A stretch of 64,000 nt of DNA. It comes from Tropicimonas aquimaris. GTDB taxonomy: Bacteria > Pseudomonadota > Alphaproteobacteria > Rhodobacterales > Rhodobacteraceae. The stretch is from the NCBI RefSeq assembly GCF_042676185.1, contig NZ_JBHTJT010000002.1, positions 62,001-126,000 of the forward strand, given 5' to 3'. A program made the translations under genes and the position numbers. This document shows positions 48,077 to 56,589 of this stretch, in pieces. Every line of letters begins with the position of its first letter. The first letter of the stretch is position 1. The notes below the pieces were generated by a model. The model searched no databases. It saw only the letters and a list, made by a program, of their open reading frames with translations, and was not told the DNA's origin.

Positions 48077-51000
48077 ATGCCCAAACGCACCGATATCTCG
48101 TCCATCATGATCATCGGCGCGGGGCCAATCGTGATCGGCCAGGCCTGCGAGTTCGATTACTCCGGCGCCCAAGCGTGCAAGGCGCTTCGCGAGGAAGGCT
48201 ATCGGGTCATCCTGGTCAACTCCAACCCGGCAACGATCATGACCGACCCCGGCATGGCCGACGCGACCTACATCGAACCGATCACCCCCGAGATCGTCGC
48301 CAAGATCATCGAGAAGGAGCGCCCCGACGCGCTGCTGCCCACGATGGGCGGGCAGACCGGGCTGAACACCTCGCTGGCGCTGGCCGACATGGGTGTGCTC
48401 GAAAAATTCGGCGTCGAGCTGATCGGCGCCAACCGCGAAGCCATCGAGATGGCCGAGGACCGCAAGCTTTTCCGTGAGGCGATGGACCGGATCGGCCTGG
48501 AGAACCCGCGCGCCACAATCGTCTCCTCGCCCAAGGGCGAGAACGGCAAGTACGACATCAAGGCCGGCCTTGCGCTGGCCATGGAAGCCATCGAAACGGT
48601 CGGCCTGCCTGCGATCATCCGCCCCGCCTTCACCCTCGGCGGCACCGGCGGAGGCATCGCCTATAACCGGGACGATTACGAATACTACTGCCGTTCGGGG
48701 CTTGAAGCCTCGCCCGTCAGCCAGATCCTGATCGACGAAAGCCTTCTGGGCTGGAAGGAATTCGAGATGGAGGTTGTCCGCGACAAGGCGGACAACGCGA
48801 TCATCGTCTGCGCCATCGAGAACGTCGATCCGATGGGCGTGCACACCGGCGACTCCATCACCGTGGCTCCCGCGCTGACGCTGACCGACAAGGAATACCA
48901 GATCATGCGCAACGGCTCGATTGCCGTTCTGCGCGAGATCGGCGTGGAGACCGGCGGATCCAATGTCCAATGGGCGATCAACCCCGAGGACGGCCGCATG
49001 GTCGTGATCGAGATGAACCCGCGCGTCTCCCGTTCCTCGGCGCTGGCCTCCAAGGCGACCGGCTTCCCGATTGCCAAGATCGCCGCCAAGCTCGCCGTGG
49101 GCTACACGCTCGACGAGCTCGACAACGACATCACCAAGGTGACGCCCGCGAGCTTCGAGCCGACCATCGACTACGTCGTCACAAAGATCCCGCGCTTCGC
49201 CTTCGAGAAGTTCCCCGGCTCCAAGCCCGAGCTGACCACCGCGATGAAATCGGTGGGCGAGGCGATGGCGATCGGTCGGACGATCCACGAATCCCTGCAG
49301 AAGGCGCTGGCCTCGATGGAAACCGGGCTGACCGGTTTCGACGAGGTCGCGATCGAGGGCCTGCCCGGGCCCGAGAACATGGTCTATGCGGAAAGCGACG
49401 ATCCGGTGGTGCCGCAGATCCTCGTCGGCCGCGAGAAAAGCGACCAGATGGCAATAGACAAGGCGGTGACCCGGGCGCTCGCGCTCAAGACGCCGGACCG
49501 GCTGCGGGTGATCGCCCATGCCATGCGCTTCGGCTTCTCGGATGACGAGATCCAGGAGATCACCGCCTTCGATCCGTGGTTCCTCGCCCGGATCCGGGAA
49601 ATCATCGGCACCGAGGCCCGCATCCGCAAGGAAGGCCTGCCGATGGACGAACATGGGCTTCGCGAGCTCAAGATGATGGGCTTCACCGACGCGCGCCTCG
49701 CGGCGCTGACCGGCCGCGACGAGGCCAACGTCCGCCGTGCCCGCGAAAACCTCGGCGTCGTGGCCCAGTTCAAGCGGATCGACACCTGCGCCGCCGAGTT
49801 CGAGGCGCAGACGCCCTACATGTACTCGACCTACGAGGTCCCGGCGATGGGCGAGACGGAGTGCGAAGCGCGCCCGTCCAACGCCAAGAAGGTCGTCATC
49901 CTCGGCGGCGGCCCGAACCGGATCGGCCAAGGCATCGAGTTCGACTATTGCTGCTGCCACGCCTGTTTCGCGCTGACCGAGGCGGGTTACGAGACCATCA
50001 TGGTCAACTGCAACCCCGAGACCGTCTCCACCGACTACGACACCTCGGACCGGCTCTACTTCGAGCCGCTCACTTTCGAGCATGTCATGGAAATCCTGCG
50101 GGTGGAGCAGGAAAAGGGCACGCTGCACGGCGTGATCGTGCAGTTCGGCGGCCAGACGCCGCTCAAGCTCGCCAACGACCTCGAAGCCGCCGGCATCCCG
50201 ATTCTCGGCACCACGCCGGACGCGATCGACCTTGCCGAGGACCGCGAGCGGTTCCAGGCGCTGGTGAACAAGCTCGGGCTCAAGCAGCCGAAGAACGGCA
50301 TCGCTTCCTCCGACGCCGCCGCGATCCGCATCGCCGGCGAGATCGGCTTCCCGCTGGTGATCCGGCCCTCCTACGTGCTCGGTGGCCGGGCGATGGAGAT
50401 CGTCCGCGATCACGCGCAGCTCGAGCGCTACATTTCCGAGGCCGTCGTGGTCTCCGGCAAGAGCCCGGTCCTGCTCGACAGCTACCTCTCCGGCGCCATC
50501 GAGATCGACGTCGACGCGCTCTGCGACGGCAAGCAGGTGCATGTGGCCGGCATCATGCAACACATCGAGGAAGCTGGGGTCCACTCCGGCGATTCCGCCT
50601 GCTCGCTTCCGCCCTATTCGCTTTCGGCAGAAACCATCGCGGAGCTGAAGCAGCAGACCGAGGCGCTCGCGCTCGCGCTCAACGTGGTTGGCCTGATGAA
50701 CGTGCAGTTCGCGATCAAGGACGGCGAGATCTACCTGATCGAGGTCAACCCGCGCGCCTCGCGCACGGTGCCGTTCGTCGCCAAGGCCGTGGGCTCGCCC
50801 ATCGCCTCGATCGCCGCGCGACTGATGGCCGGCGAGAAGCTCGACTCCTTCGAGCTGATCGATCCGCAGATCGACACCTTCGCGGTCAAGGAGGCGGTTA
50901 TGCCCTTTGCCCGCTTCCCCGGCGTCGACACCCTGCTCGGACCCGAGATGCGCTCCACCGGCGAGGTGATGGGTTCGGACAAGAACTTCCACCGCGCCTT

Positions 51001-51433
51001 CCTCAAGGCCCAGATCGGCGCCGGCTCGGACCTGCCCGCTTCGGGCTGCGTCTTCCTGTCGATCAAGCCGGAGGACAAGACCCCGCAGCTGGTGGAAACC
51101 GCGCGAACGCTCCACGAACTCGGCTTCGAGATCCTCGCGACGCGGGGCACCGCCTCGTTCCTAAAGGAACACGAGATCCCGGCGAAGATCGTCAACAAGG
51201 TCTACGAAGGCCGCCCCAACATCGTCGACGTGATGAAGGACGGGCAGGTGAACCTGGTGATGAACACCACCGAGGGCGCGCAGGCGGTGGAAGACAGCCG
51301 CTCGATGCGAACCGTCGCGCTGATGGACAAGATCCCCTATTTTACCACCCTCGCCGCTGCCCATGCCGCTGCCCTGGCCATGAAGGCCCGGGAAGAAGGC
51401 GAGATCGAGGTTCGCGCGCTCCAGGACGTCTGA
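48077..51433 (+). CDS. carB: Carbamoyl-phosphate synthase large subunit
   Basis: 1118-aa ATP-grasp enzyme making carbamoyl phosphate for arginine and pyrimidine synthesis. N-half ATP-grasp marks IMIIGAGPIVIGQACEFDYSG and NSNPATIMTD, HTGDSITVAPALTLTD; C-half repeats VVILGGGPNRIGQGIEFDYCC and NPRASRTVPFVAKAVG. The C-terminal MGS-like allosteric domain (about 960-1118: HELGFEILATRGTASFLKEHEIPA) is present. GGAG is 8 nt before the ATG. Slightly longer than the E. coli enzyme, as usual in this order. No carA in the window. Confidence 0.97.
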   Translation: MPKRTDISSIMIIGAGPIVIGQACEFDYSGAQACKALREEGYRVILVNSNPATIMTDPGMADATYIEPITPEIVAKIIEKERPDALLPTMGGQTGLNTSLALADMGVLEKFGVELIGANREAIEMAEDRKLFREAMDRIGLENPRATIVSSPKGENGKYDIKAGLALAMEAIETVGLPAIIRPAFTLGGTGGGIAYNRDDYEYYCRSGLEASPVSQILIDESLLGWKEFEMEVVRDKADNAIIVCAIENVDPMGVHTGDSITVAPALTLTDKEYQIMRNGSIAVLREIGVETGGSNVQWAINPEDGRMVVIEMNPRVSRSSALASKATGFPIAKIAAKLAVGYTLDELDNDITKVTPASFEPTIDYVVTKIPRFAFEKFPGSKPELTTAMKSVGEAMAIGRTIHESLQKALASMETGLTGFDEVAIEGLPGPENMVYAESDDPVVPQILVGREKSDQMAIDKAVTRALALKTPDRLRVIAHAMRFGFSDDEIQEITAFDPWFLARIREIIGTEARIRKEGLPMDEHGLRELKMMGFTDARLAALTGRDEANVRRARENLGVVAQFKRIDTCAAEFEAQTPYMYSTYEVPAMGETECEARPSNAKKVVILGGGPNRIGQGIEFDYCCCHACFALTEAGYETIMVNCNPETVSTDYDTSDRLYFEPLTFEHVMEILRVEQEKGTLHGVIVQFGGQTPLKLANDLEAAGIPILGTTPDAIDLAEDRERFQALVNKLGLKQPKNGIASSDAAAIRIAGEIGFPLVIRPSYVLGGRAMEIVRDHAQLERYISEAVVVSGKSPVLLDSYLSGAIEIDVDALCDGKQVHVAGIMQHIEEAGVHSGDSACSLPPYSLSAETIAELKQQTEALALALNVVGLMNVQFAIKDGEIYLIEVNPRASRTVPFVAKAVGSPIASIAARLMAGEKLDSFELIDPQIDTFAVKEAVMPFARFPGVDTLLGPEMRSTGEVMGSDKNFHRAFLKAQIGAGSDLPASGCVFLSIKPEDKTPQLVETARTLHELGFEILATRGTASFLKEHEIPAKIVNKVYEGRPNIVDVMKDGQVNLVMNTTEGAQAVEDSRSMRTVALMDKIPYFTTLAAAHAAALAMKAREEGEIEVRALQDV

Positions 51434-51458
51434 AGCCCCCCCCTCTCCGACCTGGCCG

Positions 51459-51477
51459 CCGCGCGTGCAGCGCGCGG
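51459..51477 (+). terminator. Hairpin after carB
   Basis: Perfect 7-bp stem CCGCGCG/CGCGCGG with a 5-nt loop, 26 nt past the carB stop. No U-tract is seen. The following stretch to 51628 shows no other gene. Confidence 0.5.
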
Positions 51478-51628
51478 CCACGCCCAACCGGGACCGGGGC
51501 ATCTTCGATGCCGTGGCCCCGGGCGGGAGCCGCCCCATTTCGGCGGCTACAGGATGTCCGGTTTTCCACGACGGCGTCGGATGATACCCCTGCCCCGGCC
51601 AGACCAGACTCCGAGTTTTCAAAGCCAG

Positions 51629-52369
51629 ATGAAGCACGTTTTCATAATCACCTATGGCCGGACCGGCTCCACCGCGCTGATGAAGGCGCTCAACTCCATC
51701 GAGGGCGCTTGTCTGAGAGGCGAGAACGGCGGCCTGCTGCGCCCGCTCGCCGAGGCCTTCATGATTTCGCAGCGCTCCCGGCGGCGCCACGGCGCGGCCA
51801 GCGGGCCGGTATCGCACCCATGGTATGGCGCCGGCGAGATGCGGCCGCACAGGTTCGGTGCCAGCCTCGCCCAGGCCTTCACACGCGACGTGCTCGCCCC
51901 GCCCGAGGGCACGCGGCTTACCGGCTTCAAGGAGATCCGCTACACCGCCGACGGCCTGACCGATCAGGCCTTCCGGGGCATCCTGCGTTTCATGCTCACC
52001 CAGTTCGAGGAGTCCCGCGTCATCTTCCTGACCCGGAACCCCGAGGAAGTGGCCGATTCCGCCTGGTGGCAAACCCGCGACCGCGACATCGTGATCGACG
52101 TCCTTGACGCCACGATCGAGCGCTTCAGGCACGCCCACGAGGACTTCCCCGAGCAGACCTTCCTCCTCGACCATGCCAGCTTCAATTCCGACCCGGAGGG
52201 CCTGCGCCCACTGCTGCAATGGCTCGGCGAGGAGATCCCGCCCGAGGCGCTGGCCGCGGCACTGGCCGAACGGGTGGCCGAGGCCTCCGGCACCGGCAGC
52301 CCGGACGAGGAGGATGCCGACGCCTCCGAAGACACCGAGCCCGAACTCGCGGCGGATCTGTCGCACTGA
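51629..52369 (+). CDS. Sulfotransferase-family protein (1 of 4)
   Basis: 246-aa cytosolic protein with the PAPS 5'-phosphosulfate-binding motif FIITYGRTGSTALMKAL (residues 5-21). The second-site region VIFLTRNPEEVADSAWWQTRD resembles the 3'-phosphate loop, and YTADGLTDQAFRGI lies between. The acidic C-terminal tail (EEDADASEDTEPEL) is unusual. The ATG at 51629 has a weak ribosome-binding site; the longer frame from 51554 is less likely. Substrate unknown. Followed by the FabH-like gene after 121 bp. Confidence 0.75.
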   Translation: MKHVFIITYGRTGSTALMKALNSIEGACLRGENGGLLRPLAEAFMISQRSRRRHGAASGPVSHPWYGAGEMRPHRFGASLAQAFTRDVLAPPEGTRLTGFKEIRYTADGLTDQAFRGILRFMLTQFEESRVIFLTRNPEEVADSAWWQTRDRDIVIDVLDATIERFRHAHEDFPEQTFLLDHASFNSDPEGLRPLLQWLGEEIPPEALAAALAERVAEASGTGSPDEEDADASEDTEPELAADLSH

Positions 52370-52490
52370 CATCTGACCGGTGCCGGCCTGCCCGGAAATG
52401 CCGCTGCGACGCAACGGCGTTCACGCCGGATTTGCTTGACCTTCCTTCGCAACCGGGTGCAAGGACGGGCACCCAGAAGGAGGGGCATCG

Positions 52491-53618
52491 ATGCATCAGC
52501 CAGCGATAACCGGTGCGGGAGTCTTCACGCCGTCACAGGCCATTTCCAATGACGAACTCGTCGCCGCCTACAACGCTTATGCCGATCGCAGCAACGCGGC
52601 GAATGCCGCGGCGATCGCCGCCGGCGAGGCCGAGCCGCTGGCCCATTCCTCCTCCGAATTCATCGTCCACGCCTCCGGAATCGAGAGCCGCTTCGTGCTC
52701 GACAAGACCGGCACCCTCGACCCAGACATTATGCATCCCATCTTCCGGGCGCGGAGCGACGACGAACCCTCCCTGATGGCCGAGATCGGCGTGGAAGCCT
52801 GCAACGCCGCGCTCCGCCAGGCCGGTGTCGCCGCCGAGGAGATCGACCTGGTGATCTGCGCCGCGTCGAACCACGAGCGCGCCTACCCGGCCATCGCCAT
52901 CGAGATCCAGCAGTTGCTGGGCTGCGGCGGTTTCGGATTCGACATGAACGTCGCCTGTTCCTCCGCCACCTTCGGCCTTCAGGCTGCGGCCGACATGATC
53001 CGCACGGGGTCCGTCCGCAAGGCGCTGGTGGTGAACCCCGAGATCTGCTCGGCACATCTCGAATGGCGCGACCGGGACTGCCATTTCATCTTCGGAGATG
53101 TCTGCACCGCCACCGTTGTCGAACGGGCCGAGGACGCGAAGGGGGATCACTTCCTGATCCGCTCGACCCGCTGCGCCACCGAGTTTTCGAACAACATCCG
53201 CAACAACAACGGCTTCCTGCGACGCACCCGCGAGGGGCATATGGACGACCGCCGGGACATGCTCTTCATGCAGGAGGGCCGGAAGGTCTTCAAGCAGGTG
53301 CTGCCGCTGGTCTGCGCCCATATCGCGGACCACATGGAAGCCGAAGGCGTCACGGCCGACCAACTCAGCCGGCTCTGGCTCCACCAGGCCAACAAGACCA
53401 TGAACGACTTTATCGGCAAGAAGGTCCTAGGCCGGACGCCGGATGCCGACGAGCAGCCCAACATCCTGCAGGACTACGCGAACACCTCCTCGGCAGGCTC
53501 GATCATCGCCTTCGCCCAACATTCCGAGGATCTCGCCGAGGGTGACCTCGGCATCATATGCTCCTTTGGCGCGGGCTACTCGGTGGGCTCCGTCATCGTG
53601 CAAAGGAAGACCGCATGA
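52491..53618 (+). CDS. 3-oxoacyl-ACP synthase III-like thiolase
   Basis: 375-aa condensing enzyme of the FabH-like family. The catalytic Cys156 is in MNVACSSATFG, His298 in LHQANKTMN and Asn331 in DYANTSSAGSI, the full Cys-His-Asn triad. It differs from housekeeping FabH in an extended N-terminus (Ala-rich 33-50) and a long mid insertion (about 225-260), so it is probably a specialised KASIII-like ligase. AAGGAGGGGCATCG precedes the ATG. Its stop overlaps the start of a 25-aa lipoprotein gene. Confidence 0.88.
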   Translation: MHQPAITGAGVFTPSQAISNDELVAAYNAYADRSNAANAAAIAAGEAEPLAHSSSEFIVHASGIESRFVLDKTGTLDPDIMHPIFRARSDDEPSLMAEIGVEACNAALRQAGVAAEEIDLVICAASNHERAYPAIAIEIQQLLGCGGFGFDMNVACSSATFGLQAAADMIRTGSVRKALVVNPEICSAHLEWRDRDCHFIFGDVCTATVVERAEDAKGDHFLIRSTRCATEFSNNIRNNNGFLRRTREGHMDDRRDMLFMQEGRKVFKQVLPLVCAHIADHMEAEGVTADQLSRLWLHQANKTMNDFIGKKVLGRTPDADEQPNILQDYANTSSAGSIIAFAQHSEDLAEGDLGIICSFGAGYSVGSVIVQRKTA

Positions 53619-53692
53619 TCCGGCGCCTGCTGGCTCTCGCCGCCCTGACAATGCTTGCCGGATGCGGCGTGCCCTTCGTTCCGTTCATCTGA
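53615..53692 (+). CDS. Tiny lipoprotein translationally coupled to the FabH-like gene
   Basis: 25-aa peptide MIRRLLALAALTMLAGC, then GVPFVPFI. It has a basic N-terminus, a hydrophobic core and a lipobox LAGC, leaving a mature lipidated peptide of only nine residues. The ATG overlaps the stop codon of the FabH-like gene by 4 nt. I believe it is real because the signal peptide and lipobox are complete despite the size. Confidence 0.65.
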   Translation: MIRRLLALAALTMLAGCGVPFVPFI

Positions 53693-53841
53693 CGGCCGGG
53701 ACCGGAGGGTTGCCCGCTCCATGACTTCCACATAGCCAGTCCACATTTCCGGGATGGGATGCCTGATGGAGAAAACCGCCCGCTTCCCTCACAGGTCGCG
53801 GGTCGCTCCATGAGATCCATCATCCGGGATTGCCTGACTGC

Positions 53842-53946
53842 ATGAAACGAATGGAATTTGCGGTCGCCGTATGCGTGCTGGCCGCCAATTGCTTCGGCCC
53901 CTTCCCGGGAAGTGTGTCTTCGGCGCCAGCGCCGCACGTTGCTTAA
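53842..53946 (+). CDS. Possible small exported peptide
   Basis: 34-aa frame MKRMEFAVAVCVLAANCFGPFPGS, then VSSAPAPHVA. It has a short basic start, a hydrophobic stretch and a possible lipobox-like Cys17. No good ribosome-binding site is visible and codon use is not diagnostic. It lies in the 369-bp gap between the lipoprotein gene and lpd. Could be spurious. Confidence 0.25.
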   Translation: MKRMEFAVAVCVLAANCFGPFPGSVSSAPAPHVA

Positions 53947-54032
53947 GTACCGGCCGTGGCCGCACGGCTGGCAGCAGTCCTTGCGAGGGCCGTCCCGGTT
54001 CCGGGCTGAGCCCCAGAAGCGGGAGGATGGAG

Positions 54033-54054
54033 GGCGGGGGAGCTATCCCCCGCC
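54033..54054 (-). terminator. Terminator after lpd
   Basis: Perfect 8-bp stem GGCGGGGG/CCCCCGCC with a 6-nt loop, 8 nt beyond the lpd stop on the minus strand. The downstream sequence is CTCCATCCTCC, a weak U-tract. Confidence 0.65.
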
Positions 54055-54061
54055 GGTCCCG

Positions 54062-55456
54062 TCAGGCGTGTATCGGACCGTCGCCGCAGGCCATTGCCGC
54101 CTCGCGCACCGCTTCCGACGTCGTCGGGTGGGCGTGGCAGGTCCGGGCGAGATCCTCTGCGGACGCGCCGAACTCCATTGCGACACAGATCTCGTGGATC
54201 ATCTCGCCCGCGACGGGGCCGATGATATGGGCGCCAAGGATCCGGTCGGTCTCCTTGTCGGCCAGGATCTTCACGAAGCCGTCGGACTGCATCATCGCCT
54301 TGGCGCGGCCGTTGCCCATGAAGTTGAACTTGCCGACCTTGTAGGCGCGTCCCGCTTCCTTGAGCTGCTCTTCCGTCGCGCCGACCGAAGCGACCTCGGG
54401 CGTCGTGTAGACCACGCCGGGGATGATGTTGTAGTCGATATGCGGCTTCTGGCCGGCGATCATCTCCGCCACCGCGCCGCCCTCGTCCTCGGCCTTGTGG
54501 GCGAGCATCGGGCCTTCGATCACGTCACCGATGGCGTAGACGCCCGGCACGCTGGTCCGGTAATGCGCATCGACCTCGATCTGGCCGCGCTTGGTCAGCT
54601 TCACGCCGAGCGCGTCGAGCCCCAGCCCCTCGGTGTAGGGGACGCGGCCGGTGGAGACGAGAACAACATCAGCGTCGATCGTGTGCTCGGCCGCGTCCTT
54701 GCGCATCGCATAGGTGACCTTGGCCTTGGTCTTGAGCGTCTCGACCTTGGAAACCGCTGCGCCGGTGATGATCTCCAGCCCCTGCTTCTTAAGGATCTTC
54801 TGGAAATTGCGGGCGATCTCCGCATCCATTCCCGGTGTGATACCGTCCATGAACTCGATGACGGTGACCTCGGAGCCCAGCCGCTTGTAGACCGAGCCCA
54901 GTTCGAGGCCGATCACGCCGCCGCCGACAACAACCATCTTCTTCGGGATCTTCGGCAGTTCGAGCGCGCCGGTCGATGTCACGACGATCTTCTCGTCGAT
55001 GGTCACCTCGGCCCCCGGGATCGACGCGGCATCGGAGCCCGACGCGATGATGATGTGCTTGGCCTCGTGGACCTCGTCGCCGACCTTCACCTTGCCGGCC
55101 TCGGGGATCGAGCCCCAGCCCTTGAGCCAGTCGATCTTGTTCTTCTTGAACAGGAACTCGACACCCTTGGTGTTGGCACCGATCACGTCGTCCTTGAAGG
55201 ACAGCATCTTCTCCCAGTCGACCTTCGGCGCCGCGGCCTTGATGCCCATGGCGTCGAAATTATGCTCCGCCTCGTGGACAAGGTGCGAGGCGTGCAGCAG
55301 CGCCTTGGAGGGGATGCAGCCGACATTGAGGCAGGTGCCGCCGAGAGTTTCGCGGCCTTCGACACAGGCGGTCTTGAGCCCGAGCTGGGCGCAGCGGATG
55401 GCGCAGACATAGCCGCCGGGTCCGGCGCCGATTACGATGACGTCATAGGATGCCAT
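54062..55456 (-). CDS. lpd: Dihydrolipoyl dehydrogenase (E3)
   Basis: 464-aa flavoenzyme that reoxidises the lipoyl groups of 2-oxoglutarate dehydrogenase. The FAD motif GAGPGGYVCAI is at 10-20, the redox Cys pair (Cys42 and Cys47) in GGTCLNVGCIPSK, the NAD motif VVVGGGVIGLELGSVYKRLG at about 175-194 and the C-terminal catalytic His in HAHPTTSEAVREA. AAGGAAC precedes the ATG. Last gene of the suc block; a sulfotransferase-like gene separates it from sucB. Alternative: the E3 of another complex. Confidence 0.95.
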   Translation of the reverse strand: MASYDVIVIGAGPGGYVCAIRCAQLGLKTACVEGRETLGGTCLNVGCIPSKALLHASHLVHEAEHNFDAMGIKAAAPKVDWEKMLSFKDDVIGANTKGVEFLFKKNKIDWLKGWGSIPEAGKVKVGDEVHEAKHIIIASGSDAASIPGAEVTIDEKIVVTSTGALELPKIPKKMVVVGGGVIGLELGSVYKRLGSEVTVIEFMDGITPGMDAEIARNFQKILKKQGLEIITGAAVSKVETLKTKAKVTYAMRKDAAEHTIDADVVLVSTGRVPYTEGLGLDALGVKLTKRGQIEVDAHYRTSVPGVYAIGDVIEGPMLAHKAEDEGGAVAEMIAGQKPHIDYNIIPGVVYTTPEVASVGATEEQLKEAGRAYKVGKFNFMGNGRAKAMMQSDGFVKILADKETDRILGAHIIGPVAGEMIHEICVAMEFGASAEDLARTCHAHPTTSEAVREAAMACGDGPIHA

Positions 55457-55544
55457 GTGATGTTCCTTCGGTTGTTTTGGCGAGGCCGCGCTCGTGCGTT
55501 CGCCTGAATTCTGTCTCGTTTGAAAGCGCTACGAAGCGGATCGA

Positions 55545-56402
55545 TCAGGGCTCATAACCGAATGCCTCGTAGTCCTTCCCGTATACCGAAATCAGGCGTG
55601 ACCTGACTTCGCTCCTCGTCATCCACTCCGGGAACGATGCCATCTCATCGTTCACATTGAGCCGCACACCTGTGCCCTTCGGGTGTTTGCCAAGTGCCTC
55701 GCAGAGGTCCTTCTCGAACTTGTCTGCCGCCTCGAGCCGGCCGACTACGTTGGGCGGGTAGATATCGGGACGGATGTCCCACCATTGGGGCCGCCAGTGG
55801 GCGTTTGGGGGGCGGCCCGCATAACCGGAAACCGAAAGCTCCACATAATCAAGGAACCGCTCGAAGCCTTCCTGCGTGAAGGGATGTTCCTCCCAATCGA
55901 ACCCGGTAGCCGCTGTCATTCGAATGCGTTCGTCGACAAATTGCGGGCTGCCGAGCTTGTTCGATTTGCAGATATACCTGAAGGAAGACCAGGCGCGGCC
56001 CGTGGGGTTGCGGACGGTGGCGATACGAATCGCATTGTCCAGATAGTCAGCCAGACTGATTATATCCGTCCGGGCAAGCAGTTCCCGGAACACCCCGGCG
56101 AACATGGTCAGATGCAACGCAGAATCCGAAAGGTTGGACTCGCTCGAGACGGTCGTCTTGAGCGGCACACCGAATTCGAGCTCGAACAGGAGCGCAAGGG
56201 CAGAATTGGTGCCCGTCTTGCCTACAGGCGAATAGGCCCAGGCATTGCTCTTCGGCGTGAAGATGTACTGAAAGAACAGATCATGTGCGGCGCGGCTCTC
56301 GAAGCGACGACCAATTGACGCATACGACGTCTCCAGCAGCTTCGACCTGTTCGCGGGCTTCACCGGCCGATCGAAGAAGAGCTTTGATCCGGTTTTCTCC
56401 AT
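55545..56402 (-). CDS. Sulfotransferase-family protein (2 of 4), between sucB and lpd
   Basis: 285-aa protein with a PAPS-type loop in YSPVGKTGTNSALALLFELE and a candidate 3'-phosphate loop RIATVRNPTGRAWSSFRYICKS. The second half is rich in Trp and Arg (WRPQWWDIRPDIYPPNVVG). The ATG at 56402 (MEKTGSKLFF) is preferred over 56429; neither has a strong ribosome-binding site. The gene is visibly more AT-rich than its neighbours, consistent with transfer. It follows the sucB terminator. Substrate unknown; probably a glycan or lipid sulfation step. Confidence 0.72.
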   Translation of the reverse strand: MEKTGSKLFFDRPVKPANRSKLLETSYASIGRRFESRAAHDLFFQYIFTPKSNAWAYSPVGKTGTNSALALLFELEFGVPLKTTVSSESNLSDSALHLTMFAGVFRELLARTDIISLADYLDNAIRIATVRNPTGRAWSSFRYICKSNKLGSPQFVDERIRMTAATGFDWEEHPFTQEGFERFLDYVELSVSGYAGRPPNAHWRPQWWDIRPDIYPPNVVGRLEAADKFEKDLCEALGKHPKGTGVRLNVNDEMASFPEWMTRSEVRSRLISVYGKDYEAFGYEP

Positions 56403-56555
56403 TGCTCGAACCACGTGTGCCCTTCGCATCCTTGAAAGTGCCCGATCCGGATCCGTCGATCCCCTGGGCTCTCTGGAACCGGTCTCGACAGGGATACCTC
56501 GGGGGTAATCGGAACCAAGTGACGGCCGACCATTTGCCCGACCCATATGATATTG

Positions 56556-56582
56556 GCCGGGGCCGCGCGGTACGACCCCGGC
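56556..56582 (-). terminator. Terminator after sucB
   Basis: Stem GCCGGGG/CCCCGGC (7 bp, 13-nt loop) 8 nt beyond the sucB stop, followed on the minus strand by an AT-rich CAATATCATATG. It should partly separate sucB from the downstream sulfotransferase gene. Confidence 0.65.
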
Positions 56583-56589
56583 TCGAACC

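Noticed and set aside
48071..51115. 1014-codon minus-strand open frame opposite carB
   Set aside because: Lies wholly antisense to carB, has no family motif and reflects the GC-rich codon pattern of the true gene.
52434..52470. MerR-type promoter (TTGACC with a 19-nt spacer) before the FabH-like gene
   Set aside because: The left CTTGACCTTCC looks right but the matching half-site is absent, so the dyad is not convincing.
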